Of a stretch of 64,000 nt of DNA, positions 35,035 to 43,514 are shown piece by piece. Source of the stretch: Paracoccus kondratievae (lineage in GTDB: Bacteria > Pseudomonadota > Alphaproteobacteria > Rhodobacterales > Rhodobacteraceae). A program made the position numbers and the translations under genes. Every line of letters begins with the position of its first letter. Position 1 is the first letter of the stretch. A model generated the notes under the pieces. It was not told the DNA's origin. It made no database searches and worked only from the letters and a program-made list of their open reading frames with translations. The stretch lies in NCBI RefSeq assembly GCF_009301415.1, contig NZ_CP045072.1, positions 1,913,001-1,977,000 of the forward strand. The letters run 5' to 3'.

Positions 35035-36890
35035 TGCACGAATTTTTTGCCCGCATGATTGATGCTTTCCGCCCCGCCGAAGGTCCGCCGCCGCGCAGCC
35101 TGCTGGCCTTTTTCCGCTGGTGCCTCTCGGGGGCTTGGCCGGGGCTGACGGTCGCGGCGATTGCCTCGGCGCTTGGCGGGATTGCCGATGTCGTCTCGGC
35201 GGTGATGCTGGGCTGGGTGGTCGATGCAGTCATCTCGACCCCCGTCGACCGGATCTGGGCCGATCAGGGCGGGCTGATCCTTGGCTTTGTCGCCTTTTTC
35301 CTGCTGATTCGTCCGGCGATCTTTGGCCTTTCGACCGCCAGCTCCAGCGTCATCATTGGCCCGAACATCCTGCCGCTGGTGTTGTCGCGGTTGCATCGCT
35401 GGACGATGGGCCACGCGGTCACCTTTTTTGACAACGACTTTGCCGGGCGCATTGCACAAAAGCAGATGCAAACCGCGCGCGCAGTGACCGATGTCGCAAC
35501 CGAATTCGTGAACGTGGTCGCTTTTGCGCTGGCCTCGGTGATCGGCTCGGCCGCGTTTCTGGTCTCGGTCGACGGATGGGGGGCACTGGCGCTGATTGTC
35601 TGGCTGGGCTCTTATCTGCTGCTGATCCGCTTTTTCCTGCCCCGCATCCGCTCACGCTCGGCCAGCCGTGCCTCGGCCCGTGCCATGGTCACGGGACAGG
35701 TCGTCGATACGATCACCAATATCAAGACCGTCAAGCTTTTCGCCCATGCCGAACACGAGGACCGCGCCGCGCTTGGCGCCATGGCCGGTTTCCGCGAACG
35801 GGCACTGGATTTCGGCCGCGTCTCGACCTGGTTCCGGCTGTCGCTGATGACCATCGCGGGTGCGCTGCCGGTGATCCTCGTCGGGGGCAGCATCCTTTTG
35901 TGGCGACAGGGGCTTGCAACGGCAGGCGACATCACCGCCGCCGGCGCCATCGCCATGCGGCTGGCGCAGATGACCGGCTGGGTCAGCATGGCCCTGATGG
36001 GCGTCTGGGGCAGCATCGGTGAGGTCGAGGACGGGATGCAGACCCTTGCGCCGCCCCATGCCCTGACGGATGCTTCCGATGCCATCTCTCTGGGCCGAGT
36101 CCGGGGCGGCATCGACTTTGACCATGTCGATTTCGCCTATGGTCGCGACAAGGGGGGCATCCGCGATCTTGATCTGCATATCGCCCCGGGCGAAAAGCTG
36201 GGGATCGTCGGGGCCTCGGGGGCGGGGAAATCGACCATGGTGTCGCTGCTCTTGCGGCTTTACGACGTCGATCGCGGCGCGATCCGGGTGGATGGCCATG
36301 ACGTGCGTGCCGTAACCCAGGAAAGCCTGCGCCGCAACATCGCCATGGTCACGCAGGAAACCGCGATGTTCAACCGCTCGGCGCGCGAGAACATTCTCTA
36401 CGGTCGCCCTGACGCCAGCGAAGAAGATATCGTCGCAGCGGCCCAAGCCGCCGAGGCGCATGACTTTATCCTGACGCTGCGCGACCATATGGGACGCACC
36501 GGCTATGACGCCCATCTGGGCGAGCGGGGCGTGAAACTGTCCGGCGGCCAGCGCCAGCGTATCGCCCTTGCCCGTGCCTTGCTCAAGAACGCCCCGATCC
36601 TTGTGCTGGACGAGGCGACGAGCGCGCTTGACAGCGAGGTCGAGGCGCAGGTTCAGGACGCGCTGCACCGCGCCATGCAGGGCAAGACGGTGCTGGCGAT
36701 TGCGCACAGGCTTTCGACCATTGCCGAGCTTGACCGCATTGTGGTGCTGGAGGCAGGCCGCATTGTCGAACAGGGCACCCATGCCGAACTGCTGGCACTG
36801 AACGGCACCTATGCGCGCTACTGGAATCGCCAGTCGGGCGGTTTCCTTGGCACCGAGGATGATGACGAGACCGCCGAGGCAGCCGAGTGA
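35034..36890 (+). CDS. ABC exporter, fused permease and ATPase
   Basis: The 618-residue half transporter has an N-terminal six-helix export domain (about 25-330) and a C-terminal ATPase with Walker A GASGAGKSTMV (near 392), signature LSGGQRQRIALARALL and Walker B ILVLDEATSALDSE. It should dimerise and export lipids, drugs or peptides. The substrate is unknown; the family includes MsbA-like and multidrug members. The frame is open 63 codons upstream, but ATG at 35034 overlaps the cca stop and is the natural start. The last residues (TEDDDETAEAAE) are strongly acidic. Confidence 0.9.
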   Translation: MHEFFARMIDAFRPAEGPPPRSLLAFFRWCLSGAWPGLTVAAIASALGGIADVVSAVMLGWVVDAVISTPVDRIWADQGGLILGFVAFFLLIRPAIFGLSTASSSVIIGPNILPLVLSRLHRWTMGHAVTFFDNDFAGRIAQKQMQTARAVTDVATEFVNVVAFALASVIGSAAFLVSVDGWGALALIVWLGSYLLLIRFFLPRIRSRSASRASARAMVTGQVVDTITNIKTVKLFAHAEHEDRAALGAMAGFRERALDFGRVSTWFRLSLMTIAGALPVILVGGSILLWRQGLATAGDITAAGAIAMRLAQMTGWVSMALMGVWGSIGEVEDGMQTLAPPHALTDASDAISLGRVRGGIDFDHVDFAYGRDKGGIRDLDLHIAPGEKLGIVGASGAGKSTMVSLLLRLYDVDRGAIRVDGHDVRAVTQESLRRNIAMVTQETAMFNRSARENILYGRPDASEEDIVAAAQAAEAHDFILTLRDHMGRTGYDAHLGERGVKLSGGQRQRIALARALLKNAPILVLDEATSALDSEVEAQVQDALHRAMQGKTVLAIAHRLSTIAELDRIVVLEAGRIVEQGTHAELLALNGTYARYWNRQSGGFLGTEDDDETAEAAE

Positions 36891-38107
36891 CAATCTGGAC
36901 AGTTGAACGTCTGGGCCGCAAGGGCGATGGCGTGGCCGTCAGCGGCGATCAGCGAGCCCTTGTCGCGCTGACCCTGCCCGGAGAAGAGATTGAGGGTGAC
37001 CCTGCCGAGGGCCGCATTGCCGCGCCGCGCATCGTGACGCCCTCGGCCGATCGGGTACGACCGCCCTGCCCGCATTACCGCGCCTGTGGCGGCTGCTCGC
37101 TGATGCACGGCTCGGAAAACTTCGTAAAGGCGTGGAAAGTCGGCGTAGTGACCGAGGCGCTGCGCGCACAGGGGCTGTCTGCGCCGGTTGCGGGGGTTCA
37201 TGTTTCGCCGCCACGCTCGCGTCGCCGTGCGGTATTGTCGGGGCGCAGGACGAAAAAGGGCGCTCTGCTTGGCTTTCACGCCCGTGCCTCTGATGTGATC
37301 GTCGATATCGCAGATTGTCATGTGCTGCGCCCAGCCATCCAATCCGCCCTGCCCTTTCTGCGCCAGCTTGTGACGGCAGGTGCCTCACGCTCGGGCGAGG
37401 TTTCTCTGGCAGTGACCGAGACACCGGCGGGGCTGGATATCGCGGTCACCGGCGGCAAGCCGATGACGCCCGGTCTGTTCCAAAGCCTTTCAGCGCTGGC
37501 CGATCAGGGCGATCTGGCGCGGCTAAGCTGGGACGGTCAAGGCATCATCCGCCGGCCGCCTGCATTGCCCATGGGCCGGGCGCTGGTCGTGCCGCCTCCG
37601 GGCGGGTTTCTGCAGGCCACGGCCGAGGGCGAGGCCGCGCTGCTTGCCGCCGTGCGCGACATGGTTGGGGATGCGGACCGGGTGCTCGACCTGTTCTCGG
37701 GCTGCGGCACCTTTACCCTGCCCCTGGCCGAAACAGCGATGCTGCACGCGGTCGAGGGGTTGGCAGCGCCATTGAAGGCACTGGATGCCGCCGCACGCCG
37801 CGCCCCCGGCCTGCGCCGAATCACGACCGAGATTCGGGATCTGGCCCGCCGTCCGCTCTTGCCTGATGAGCTGGATTATGACGCAATCGTGATCGACCCA
37901 CCCCGTGCCGGTGCAGAAACGCAGGCCCGCGAGATTGCCCGAGCCGTGGTTCCACGGCTCGCCTGGGTCAGTTGCGACCCCGTCACTTTCGCAAGGGATG
38001 CGCGAATTCTTGCCGAGAGCAGCTATATTTTGACGCGGCTCTTTGTCGTTGATCAGTTCCGCTGGTCGCCGCATGTCGAGACCGTCGCCGAATTTCGTCG
38101 CCGCTAG
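36887..38107 (+). CDS. RNA m5U methyltransferase, RlmD/TrmA family
   Basis: The 406-residue protein starts at GTG overlapping the exporter stop (GTGA). A small N-terminal domain is followed by an iron-sulfur motif CPHYRACGGCSLMH (Cys near residues 61, 67 and 70), then the methyltransferase core with LDLFSGCGTFTLPLA and the catalytic Cys in WVSCDPVTFARD (near 363). It would make 5-methyluridine in 23S rRNA or tRNA; the iron-sulfur motif favours the rRNA (RlmD/RlmC) side. It ends the hslO-to-methyltransferase chain. Confidence 0.88.
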   Translation: MTIWTVERLGRKGDGVAVSGDQRALVALTLPGEEIEGDPAEGRIAAPRIVTPSADRVRPPCPHYRACGGCSLMHGSENFVKAWKVGVVTEALRAQGLSAPVAGVHVSPPRSRRRAVLSGRRTKKGALLGFHARASDVIVDIADCHVLRPAIQSALPFLRQLVTAGASRSGEVSLAVTETPAGLDIAVTGGKPMTPGLFQSLSALADQGDLARLSWDGQGIIRRPPALPMGRALVVPPPGGFLQATAEGEAALLAAVRDMVGDADRVLDLFSGCGTFTLPLAETAMLHAVEGLAAPLKALDAAARRAPGLRRITTEIRDLARRPLLPDELDYDAIVIDPPRAGAETQAREIARAVVPRLAWVSCDPVTFARDARILAESSYILTRLFVVDQFRWSPHVETVAEFRRR

Positions 38108-38172
38108 CGAATTTTTAATCTTTGTGGTATTTCATAATAAAACGAAGCGCATAGCGCACTTAGAGGGCAGTG

Positions 38173-38688
38173 ATGATTCGGGCAATTCGCGCATTCTTCG
38201 CGGTTGTCGCAGTGGCCGTTGTGGCCAGTTGCGGCGGTGGAGACAGTCTGCAACCCAGCAAGACCTATCAGGGGCCACCCATCACCCAGGTTGTGGTGAA
38301 AAAGGGTGAGCGCAAGATGTATATGGTCAGCGGCAAGGAAGTGATCAAAAGCTACAAGATCAACCTTGGCAACCAGCCGGTCGGCCCCAAGCAGTACGAG
38401 GGCGACGGGCGCACGCCCGAGGGCATGTATTTCATCGACCGGTTCAACCCGCGTAGCCGCTATCACCTGTCGGTGGGCATCTCTTACCCCTCGGCTCAGG
38501 ACGTAGCACGTGCAGCTACCATGGGACTCAGGCCCGGCGGGGACATCTTCATCCACGGCCTGGGCCCCGAAGGACGGGCACTGAACCGCCCGGATTGGAC
38601 CGCTGGCTGTATCGCTGTCACCGATGAAGAGATCGAAGAGATCTTTACCATGCTAAGGCCCGGCGTTCCGGTCTTTCTCTACCCGTAA
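38173..38688 (+). CDS. L,D-transpeptidase family lipoprotein
   Basis: The 171-residue product has a lipoprotein signal (VAVVASC, lipid-modified Cys near residue 20). A YkuD/ErfK domain follows: NLGNQPVGPKQYEGDGRTPEG, then the catalytic region IFIHGLGPEGR and DWTAGCIAVTDEE with the nucleophile Cys. Such enzymes make 3-3 cross-links in peptidoglycan or attach proteins to it. The ATG at 38173 follows AGAGGG. An AT-rich stretch (38109-38145) containing CATAAT probably holds the promoter. A terminator follows. Confidence 0.87.
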   Translation: MIRAIRAFFAVVAVAVVASCGGGDSLQPSKTYQGPPITQVVVKKGERKMYMVSGKEVIKSYKINLGNQPVGPKQYEGDGRTPEGMYFIDRFNPRSRYHLSVGISYPSAQDVARAATMGLRPGGDIFIHGLGPEGRALNRPDWTAGCIAVTDEEIEEIFTMLRPGVPVFLYP

Positions 38689-38766
38689 CGGCGGCTTGCC
38701 GGGCATAGGGGAAACTCGCCTTAGCCCCCGACTAGCCCACGGGAAACAAGAACGATGACATGCGAA

Positions 38767-38796
38767 AGGCCCCGGAAACCCGGGGCCTGTTTATTT
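38767..38796 (+). terminator. Intrinsic terminator after the lipoprotein L,D-transpeptidase gene
   Basis: A 9 bp GC-rich stem (38767-38775 with 38780-38788) and an AAAC loop are followed by GTTTATTT. Confidence 0.85.
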
Positions 38797-38968
38797 GCGC
38801 GATCCGCAGCGGGATGTATCCGGACCACAAGTACCTGGCGCGATCCGCCGGATGGGTCCCGTCGACACCGGTCGAAAAAGGCCGCTGGGGATGAGCAAGG
38901 TCGGGATAAGGAGGTCACCTGCACATGACGCAGCCGTATTCCACTATCCACTAGCCCCGCGGATCGGC
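38797..38968. ncRNA. Candidate structured RNA in a gene-free 344 bp interval
   Basis: No convincing protein gene lies between 38689 and 39032. The stretch holds CGATCCGC at 38800-38807 that can pair with GCGGATCG at 38959-38966, closing about 167 bases. Inside are a two-part stem (38810-38814 with 38857-38861, and 38818-38823 with 38848-38853) and a TCGAC-ACCG-GTCGA hairpin (38862-38875). An 11-base direct repeat GCGCGATCCGC occurs at 38797 and 38838. Size and closed ends would suit a 6S-like or other small RNA, but I do not recognise a family. The strand is unknown. AAGGAGGT at 38908-38915 is followed by a nine-codon frame (38925-38954). Confidence 0.3.
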
Positions 38969-38982
38969 AAACGACGAGACAT

Positions 38983-39011
38983 GAAAAAGGGGCAGCCAAT
39001 ACCGCCCCTTT
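38983..39011 (-). terminator. Intrinsic terminator of the CAP-protein gene
   Basis: Read on the minus strand, an 8 bp stem (39011-39004 with 38993-38986) is followed by TTTTT. It lies 22 bp after the CAP gene stop. Confidence 0.8.
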
Positions 39012-39032
39012 GCGATTCGGTGACCCGGAAAA

Positions 39033-39599
39033 TCAGATACCGGCGCCGGGCGCAGCAAAGCTGCCGGCTACCATATTCGACGCGCCGCCCGCACCGCCGG
39101 TGATCAGCACCCACCAGATCTTGCCCGACGGTTCCTGATACCAGCCCATGCCCAGCTCGGTCGCACGCGGGTCCATGATCACGTCACGGGTGTCGCGGTT
39201 CTGCATCCATGCGTTCAGCGTGGTGATCTCGTTCTCATAGGTCTCCGAGATGTTTTCGCCGATCAGGTGGCCCGAATAGCCCTGACGCCGCACACGGTCG
39301 AGCGGCGACGAACCGTCCGAGCCAAAGTGCCAGGCGCGGTTCTGTGCCGCCATGTCACGGGCATGGGCCTGGGCAGCCGCGTCCAGCATCGGGTTCTGGA
39401 TCATCGCGGGCGCAGCGACATTGGCGCGCAGCGAGTTGACCTGGCCCAGAACGCGGCCGGGGATCTGCGCTGCCTCACGCGGGGTAATCTTGTATGCGAC
39501 CGGCAGCGGCTGCCCGTCGGGGCCCAGTTGCTGGGCCGGCCTTTGGCAGGCCGAAAGGGCCAGCACCGACACAAGAGCCAAGGTAGCGAATTTCAACAT
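39033..39599 (-). CDS. CAP/SCP-domain lipoprotein
   Basis: The 188-residue protein has a lipoprotein signal (VLALSAC, Cys18) and a CAP (cysteine-rich secretory protein, antigen 5, PR-1) domain. Diagnostic parts are NPMLDAAAQAHARDMAAQN, WHFGSDGS, the GENISETY motif and LNAWMQNRDTRDVIMDP with the following GMGWY. Bacterial CAP proteins are exported; their function is poorly known, and some bind sterols, lipids or cell-wall material. It sits between two L,D-transpeptidase genes, which suggests a cell-wall role by position. Confidence 0.87.
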   Translation of the reverse strand: MLKFATLALVSVLALSACQRPAQQLGPDGQPLPVAYKITPREAAQIPGRVLGQVNSLRANVAAPAMIQNPMLDAAAQAHARDMAAQNRAWHFGSDGSSPLDRVRRQGYSGHLIGENISETYENEITTLNAWMQNRDTRDVIMDPRATELGMGWYQEPSGKIWWVLITGGAGGASNMVAGSFAAPGAGI

Positions 39600-39828
39600 G
39601 ATGTCCTGTCCCCAAAGGAGGTTTTGCGTCAGCCATACAAAAGCGCGCGAGCTGCTTCAAACCCAAGATTGCGTGATAGCCACAGGCTGCGACTCTGTTG
39701 CGACAATGACGCCAGTTTGAATTGCAAGGCGTCAGGCGCAGGCGTAAATCGCGACTCCAGCAAGACCTATTCACACATTCGGGCAAAGAAGGCCGCGCCA
39801 AGCGGCCCGTCACTATCAGGAGCGACAC

Positions 39829-40482
39829 ATGATCACGCCGAAAAATCCGGTTTCGCGCCGGAAATTCCTGACCGCCTCGGTGGCTCTCGGCGCTACGGGG
39901 CTGGCAGCCCCCGCCATCGCACAGGCCATCGACCCCTATACCGGGCTGCCGCTGCAAGGTACGGGCGGCGGCGCCACGCCTGACGCGGGCATGGTGCAAT
40001 ATGATCCGAATCAGGATTCGCGCCGCAATATCTCCAGTTTCCGCATGCAGGACTGGCAGCCCTACTTCAAGGATCTGACCAATGGCGCGATCCTTGTCGA
40101 TCTGACCTCACGCGCGCTGCATTACTGGTCCGAGGATCAGTCGGTCTACAAACTGTTCCCGACCTCGGTCCCGGTCAGCCCCGACCTGACCCGCACCGGC
40201 CGGACCGAGATCATCAAGAAGGTCAAAGGGCCGAGCTGGGCTCCGACCCCCGAGATGAAAAAGCGCAACCCCGAATGGCCGGATTTCGTGCCGCCGGGCC
40301 CCGATAACCCGCTTGGCACCCATGCGCTGTGGCTCAGCTGGCAATATTACCGCATCCACGGCACCCATGACACGCGCAAGATCGGCCGCAAATCCTCGAA
40401 CGGCTGCATCGGGCTTTACAACGAGCACATCTCCCAGCTTTACGATCTGACCACGATCGGCACGCAGGTGCTGCTGATCTGA
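39829..40482 (+). CDS. Tat-exported L,D-transpeptidase
   Basis: The 217-residue product has a twin-arginine signal (SRRKFLTASVALGATGLAAP, cleavage near AIAQA). It is followed by a YkuD domain whose catalytic block is RIHGTHDTRKIGRKSSNGCI with Cys as nucleophile. Tat export means it folds before crossing the membrane, unlike the Sec-type lipoprotein paralogue 1.1 kb upstream. Both likely build L,D cross-links in peptidoglycan. AGGAG stands before the ATG. A bidirectional terminator follows. Confidence 0.9.
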   Translation: MITPKNPVSRRKFLTASVALGATGLAAPAIAQAIDPYTGLPLQGTGGGATPDAGMVQYDPNQDSRRNISSFRMQDWQPYFKDLTNGAILVDLTSRALHYWSEDQSVYKLFPTSVPVSPDLTRTGRTEIIKKVKGPSWAPTPEMKKRNPEWPDFVPPGPDNPLGTHALWLSWQYYRIHGTHDTRKIGRKSSNGCIGLYNEHISQLYDLTTIGTQVLLI

Positions 40483-40506
40483 CCGGCCAGCAAAGACTGT
40501 GAATGC

Positions 40507-40531
40507 AAAAGGGGCCTTTCGGCCCCTTTTT
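40507..40531. terminator. Bidirectional terminator between the transpeptidase gene and hemH
   Basis: A 10 bp stem (AAAAGGGGCC with GGCCCCTTTT, TTTC loop) sits between convergent genes and has T or A runs on both sides, so it can serve both strands. Confidence 0.85.
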
Positions 40532-40584
40532 CGTGCATATTCATACGCTGCGGCGCACAGGACCGCGTCTGGTGCCAGCCCCTG

Positions 40585-41616
40585 TCAAACCCAGCCCGCG
40601 AGGTTTTCCCCGATCACCGTGGTCAGCACCTCGATATGGTCAGGCTCGGCGTTGAGGCAGGGAATATAAGTGAACTCCTCGCCCCCGGCATGGATGAAGG
40701 CTTCGCGGATCTCGCCCTGAATTTCCTCAAGTGTTTCGATGCAATCGGCAGAAAAGGCCGGAGAGATCACCGCAATCCTGGTAATCCCCTGCTTTGCCAG
40801 CTCGGCCACATGCTCGACCGTATAGGGCCGCAGCCATTCCTCGCGGCCAAAGACCGATTGGAAGGTCGTGTCGATGGCGTCCTCGGGCCAGCCCAGATGT
40901 TCACGCAGCAGACGCGTCGTCTTTTGGCACTGGCAATGATAGGGATCGCCTTCAAGCAGATAGCGCCGCGGCATACCGTGATAGCTGGCGACCAGCTTGC
41001 CGGGCCGGGTCCCGCCCAGCGTCCGCTCGACCGACGCGGCCAGCGCCGCGATATAGTCGGGACGGTCGAAATAGGCCGGCACGGTCCGCGCAGCGGGCTG
41101 CCACTTCTGCTGCATAAGTGCGCGAAAGAACTGGTCGTTCGCGGTTGCGGTCGTCGCACCGGCATATTGCGGGTAAAGGGGGAAAAACAGGATGCGGTCG
41201 CACCCTGCCTTGACCATCCGATCCACCACATCAAAGGTCGAAGGGTTGCCATAGCGCATGCAAAAATCAACCATCACCCGGTCGCCCCACAGAGCCGTTG
41301 TCCGCTGGCGCAGCGCCTCGACCTGATCTTTGGTGATGGTCATCAGCGGGCTTTCGTTCTTTTCGTAATTCCAGATCTGACGGTAATTCGCGCCAGAGCT
41401 GAAAGGCCGCTTGGTCAGGATGATGGCCTGCAAAAGCGGCTGCCATTTCCACGCCGGATAATCGATCACCCGCCTGTCCGAAAGGAACTCGTTCAGATAG
41501 CGCCGCATCGACCAGTAATCAGGCGAATCGGGGGTGCCCAGATTGGCGATCAGCACGCCGATCTTGCGGGAAGGAAGCTGCGGGTGGCTGGCGGGGGCGT
41601 GCTCGGCAGGGATCAT
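40585..41616 (-). CDS. hemH: Ferrochelatase
   Basis: Ferrochelatase inserts ferrous iron into protoporphyrin IX, the last step of heme synthesis. The 343-residue protein has GVLIANLGTPDSPDYWSMRRYLNEF at the N terminus, the conserved metal-site His in SYHGMPRRYLLEGDPYHCQC, and AFSADCIETLEEI near the C terminus. The frame is open to 41709, but the ATG at 41616 overlaps the stop of the upstream methyltransferase gene and fits family length. The iron-import island lies 11 kb away. Confidence 0.95.
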   Translation of the reverse strand: MIPAEHAPASHPQLPSRKIGVLIANLGTPDSPDYWSMRRYLNEFLSDRRVIDYPAWKWQPLLQAIILTKRPFSSGANYRQIWNYEKNESPLMTITKDQVEALRQRTTALWGDRVMVDFCMRYGNPSTFDVVDRMVKAGCDRILFFPLYPQYAGATTATANDQFFRALMQQKWQPAARTVPAYFDRPDYIAALAASVERTLGGTRPGKLVASYHGMPRRYLLEGDPYHCQCQKTTRLLREHLGWPEDAIDTTFQSVFGREEWLRPYTVEHVAELAKQGITRIAVISPAFSADCIETLEEIQGEIREAFIHAGGEEFTYIPCLNAEPDHIEVLTTVIGENLAGWV

Positions 41617-42449
41617 TCGGGCTTTCTCACGCGGGCAAGGGCTTCGGCCAGCGGCATTTTGGCCGAGCCGGGACGAAGCGGTTTTGGCTGGCTGGCGTCG
41701 GGCGCCCATCCGGTCAGAAAGACCAGATCAAAGGTTGCCCGGATGCGCGTTCCATCCTGTGGGTCGGGATGGTTTTCGGCATAAAGCGCGGCGGCCCGCA
41801 ACAGGACATCTCGTCGCGTCGGGCGCCGCAACCGCTGCGCCAGGGCATTGCCTTCGCCCATGGCGCGCAGGTCGCGGGCCAAGTGAAACAGATTGCGGTA
41901 GCTTACCGTCTGCGCGATCTGGTCAGCCACCGGCAGGGCAAGCCCGGCACGTGGTAAAAGCGCGCCCAGATCGCGGATCTCGCCCATGGGCAGCACGCGC
42001 GGCGACAGGCCCCCTGCGACCTCGACCTCGGCCCGGGTCAGCGAATCGCGTAGTTCGTGCAGTGTGCGTCCCCCCGGACAGGTAGCGATAAACAGCCCGT
42101 CCGGGTGCAGGGCACGGGCGCATTGCGCGATCTGACCCACGGGGTCCTCGGCCCAGTGCAGCGCCATGGCATGGATGACGAGATCATGCGCACCTTCGGG
42201 CAGATCAAGAACGGGATCGTCGCTGACAATACGCGCCCCGGGCAGAACGGCCCGCCAAAAATCCGGCCAGCCGGTAACGACAGCGATGTCGTTAAACCGT
42301 CTGTTAACCTCTGCAAGCCTATCCTGAATCTCGTCGGCGACGATTCGGTGCAGGAAGTCGGCCGGCCCCTGGCGCAGGGCGCGGATTCGGTTCCGCATAA
42401 GTGCCGGGCGGTCGGTCAGACTGGGAACAGAAGGGGGGCGATCAGGCAT
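41613..42449 (-). CDS. SAM-dependent methyltransferase (BioC/NDUFAF5-like)
   Basis: The product has about 278 residues. The start region LMRNRIRALRQGPADFLHRIV resembles the NDUFAF5/BioC-like group. The domain core holds DLVIHAMALHWAEDPVGQIAQ and LHPDGLFIATCPGGRTLHELR, typical of the post-motif strands. The glycine-rich SAM motif I is degenerate here (VVTGWPDFWRAVLPG), as in several members of this group. Mitochondrial NDUFAF5 hydroxylates a complex I subunit, so methylation is not assured. Starts at 42449 or 42452 are possible. It overlaps hemH by 4 bp. Confidence 0.8.
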   Translation of the reverse strand: MPDRPPSVPSLTDRPALMRNRIRALRQGPADFLHRIVADEIQDRLAEVNRRFNDIAVVTGWPDFWRAVLPGARIVSDDPVLDLPEGAHDLVIHAMALHWAEDPVGQIAQCARALHPDGLFIATCPGGRTLHELRDSLTRAEVEVAGGLSPRVLPMGEIRDLGALLPRAGLALPVADQIAQTVSYRNLFHLARDLRAMGEGNALAQRLRRPTRRDVLLRAAALYAENHPDPQDGTRIRATFDLVFLTGWAPDASQPKPLRPGSAKMPLAEALARVRKPE

Positions 42450-42483
42450 CATGGGGGTGCAACATAGGGGGCTTCGCCGCCTG

Positions 42484-43215
42484 ATGAAAGGCGCATTGCG
42501 GCTGGTTTTCCCACCGCAATGCCTTAGCTGCGGTACTCCTGTTACCGAAGAAGGCGGGCTATGTGCGCTCTGCTGGCGCGAAGCTGATTTCATTCACGGC
42601 ACTTGCTGCACATGCTGCGGAGCACCCCTGCCCGACTCTGGCGATGCGGACACAGAGGCTGGCGATCTGCTGTCTTGCGACGAATGTCTGATCACCCCGC
42701 GCCCATGGCAGAGCGGACGGGCGGCACTGGTCTATCGCGGTACCGGGCGCAAGCTGGCCTTGATGCTGAAACATGGCGACCGGCTGGATCTGGCACCGGC
42801 ACTTGGGGGGTGGCTTGCACGGACGGCGGAACCGCTGGTGCAGCCGGGAATGGTGGTGGTGCCGGTTCCGGTGCCGCTGCGCAGGCTGCTCAGGCGCAAA
42901 TACAATCAGGCCGAGATACTGGCCCGGCCCGTCGCCCGGGCCTATGGGCTGGACTTTCTGCCCGGCGCGTTGCGGCGGCTGCGTCATACGCCGATGCAGG
43001 ATCATCGCAGCGTCACCGACCGTTATGCCAACCAAAAGGACGCCATCACTGCGCCCACGCGGATGGCGCAACGATTGCAGGGGCGGCCGGTGCTGCTTGT
43101 TGATGACGTAATGGCCTCGGGTGCGACGCTTTGTGCTGCTGCGACAGCACTTAACGCAGCGGGGGCGGGACCTCTTTCCATCCTGGTGCTGGCGCGGGCG
43201 GTCAAGGATGCCTAG
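42484..43215 (+). CDS. ComF-family phosphoribosyltransferase-like protein
   Basis: The product has about 243 residues. A double zinc ribbon (QCLSCG, LCALC, CCTCCG, SCDEC) opens the protein, and a phosphoribosyltransferase domain ends it with the PRPP motif VLLVDDVMASGATLC. ComF homologues support DNA uptake in competent bacteria; in others the role is unknown. ATG at 42484 gives the family-like MKGALRLVFPPQCLSCG. An in-frame ATG at 42451 would overlap the divergent methyltransferase start, so I prefer 42484. Confidence 0.85.
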   Translation: MKGALRLVFPPQCLSCGTPVTEEGGLCALCWREADFIHGTCCTCCGAPLPDSGDADTEAGDLLSCDECLITPRPWQSGRAALVYRGTGRKLALMLKHGDRLDLAPALGGWLARTAEPLVQPGMVVVPVPVPLRRLLRRKYNQAEILARPVARAYGLDFLPGALRRLRHTPMQDHRSVTDRYANQKDAITAPTRMAQRLQGRPVLLVDDVMASGATLCAAATALNAAGAGPLSILVLARAVKDA

Positions 43216-43250
43216 ATAGGGGGCCGGACAATGAACATCGGGATGCATCC

Positions 43251-43514
43251 ATGGCCAAGGTCGAAATCTATACCACGCCCACCTGCCCTTATTGCCACGC
43301 AGCAAAGTCGCTGCTGCAACGCAAGGGCATCGCCTATGAAGAGACCGATGTAAGCCGCGATCCCAAACTGCGCGAGGCCATGACCCAGCGCGCCACGGGT
43401 CGCCGGACGGTGCCGCAGATCTTTATCGACGGTCAGCATATCGGCGGTTCGGACGACCTGCATGCGCTTGACCGTCAGGGCCGGCTGGACGGGCTGCTGG
43501 GCCTGACCGCATGA
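43251..43514 (+). CDS. grxC: Glutaredoxin 3 (dithiol)
   Basis: The 87-residue protein is a classic dithiol glutaredoxin with the active site TCPYCHAAK near residue 12, TVPQIFIDG with the cis-Pro, and GGSDDLHAL for glutathione binding. It reduces protein disulfides and glutathione mixed disulfides. The stop overlaps the ATG of the nitrilase-like gene, which in turn overlaps a MarR regulator, so the three form a coupled set. Confidence 0.95.
   Translation: MAKVEIYTTPTCPYCHAAKSLLQRKGIAYEETDVSRDPKLREAMTQRATGRRTVPQIFIDGQHIGGSDDLHALDRQGRLDGLLGLTA

Noticed and set aside
38797..38848. Two copies of an 11-base direct repeat as a possible CRISPR or attachment site
   Set aside because: Only two copies 41 bp apart, no cas genes or integrase anywhere in the window; better explained as RNA stem sequence.
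38967..38987. GCAAACGACGAG resembling the start of a tmRNA peptide tag (A-N-D)
   Set aside because: The frame ends after five codons (A-N-D-E-T), too short for a tag, and no tmRNA acceptor or pseudoknot parts are seen.
38721..38999. 92-codon minus-strand frame in the gene-free interval
   Set aside because: No ribosome binding site, no recognisable domain, and it runs through hairpin sequences at both ends.
42451..42483. Earlier ATG for the ComF gene
   Set aside because: It would overlap the divergent methyltransferase start and adds Arg-rich residues not seen before the zinc ribbon in the family; not fully excluded.
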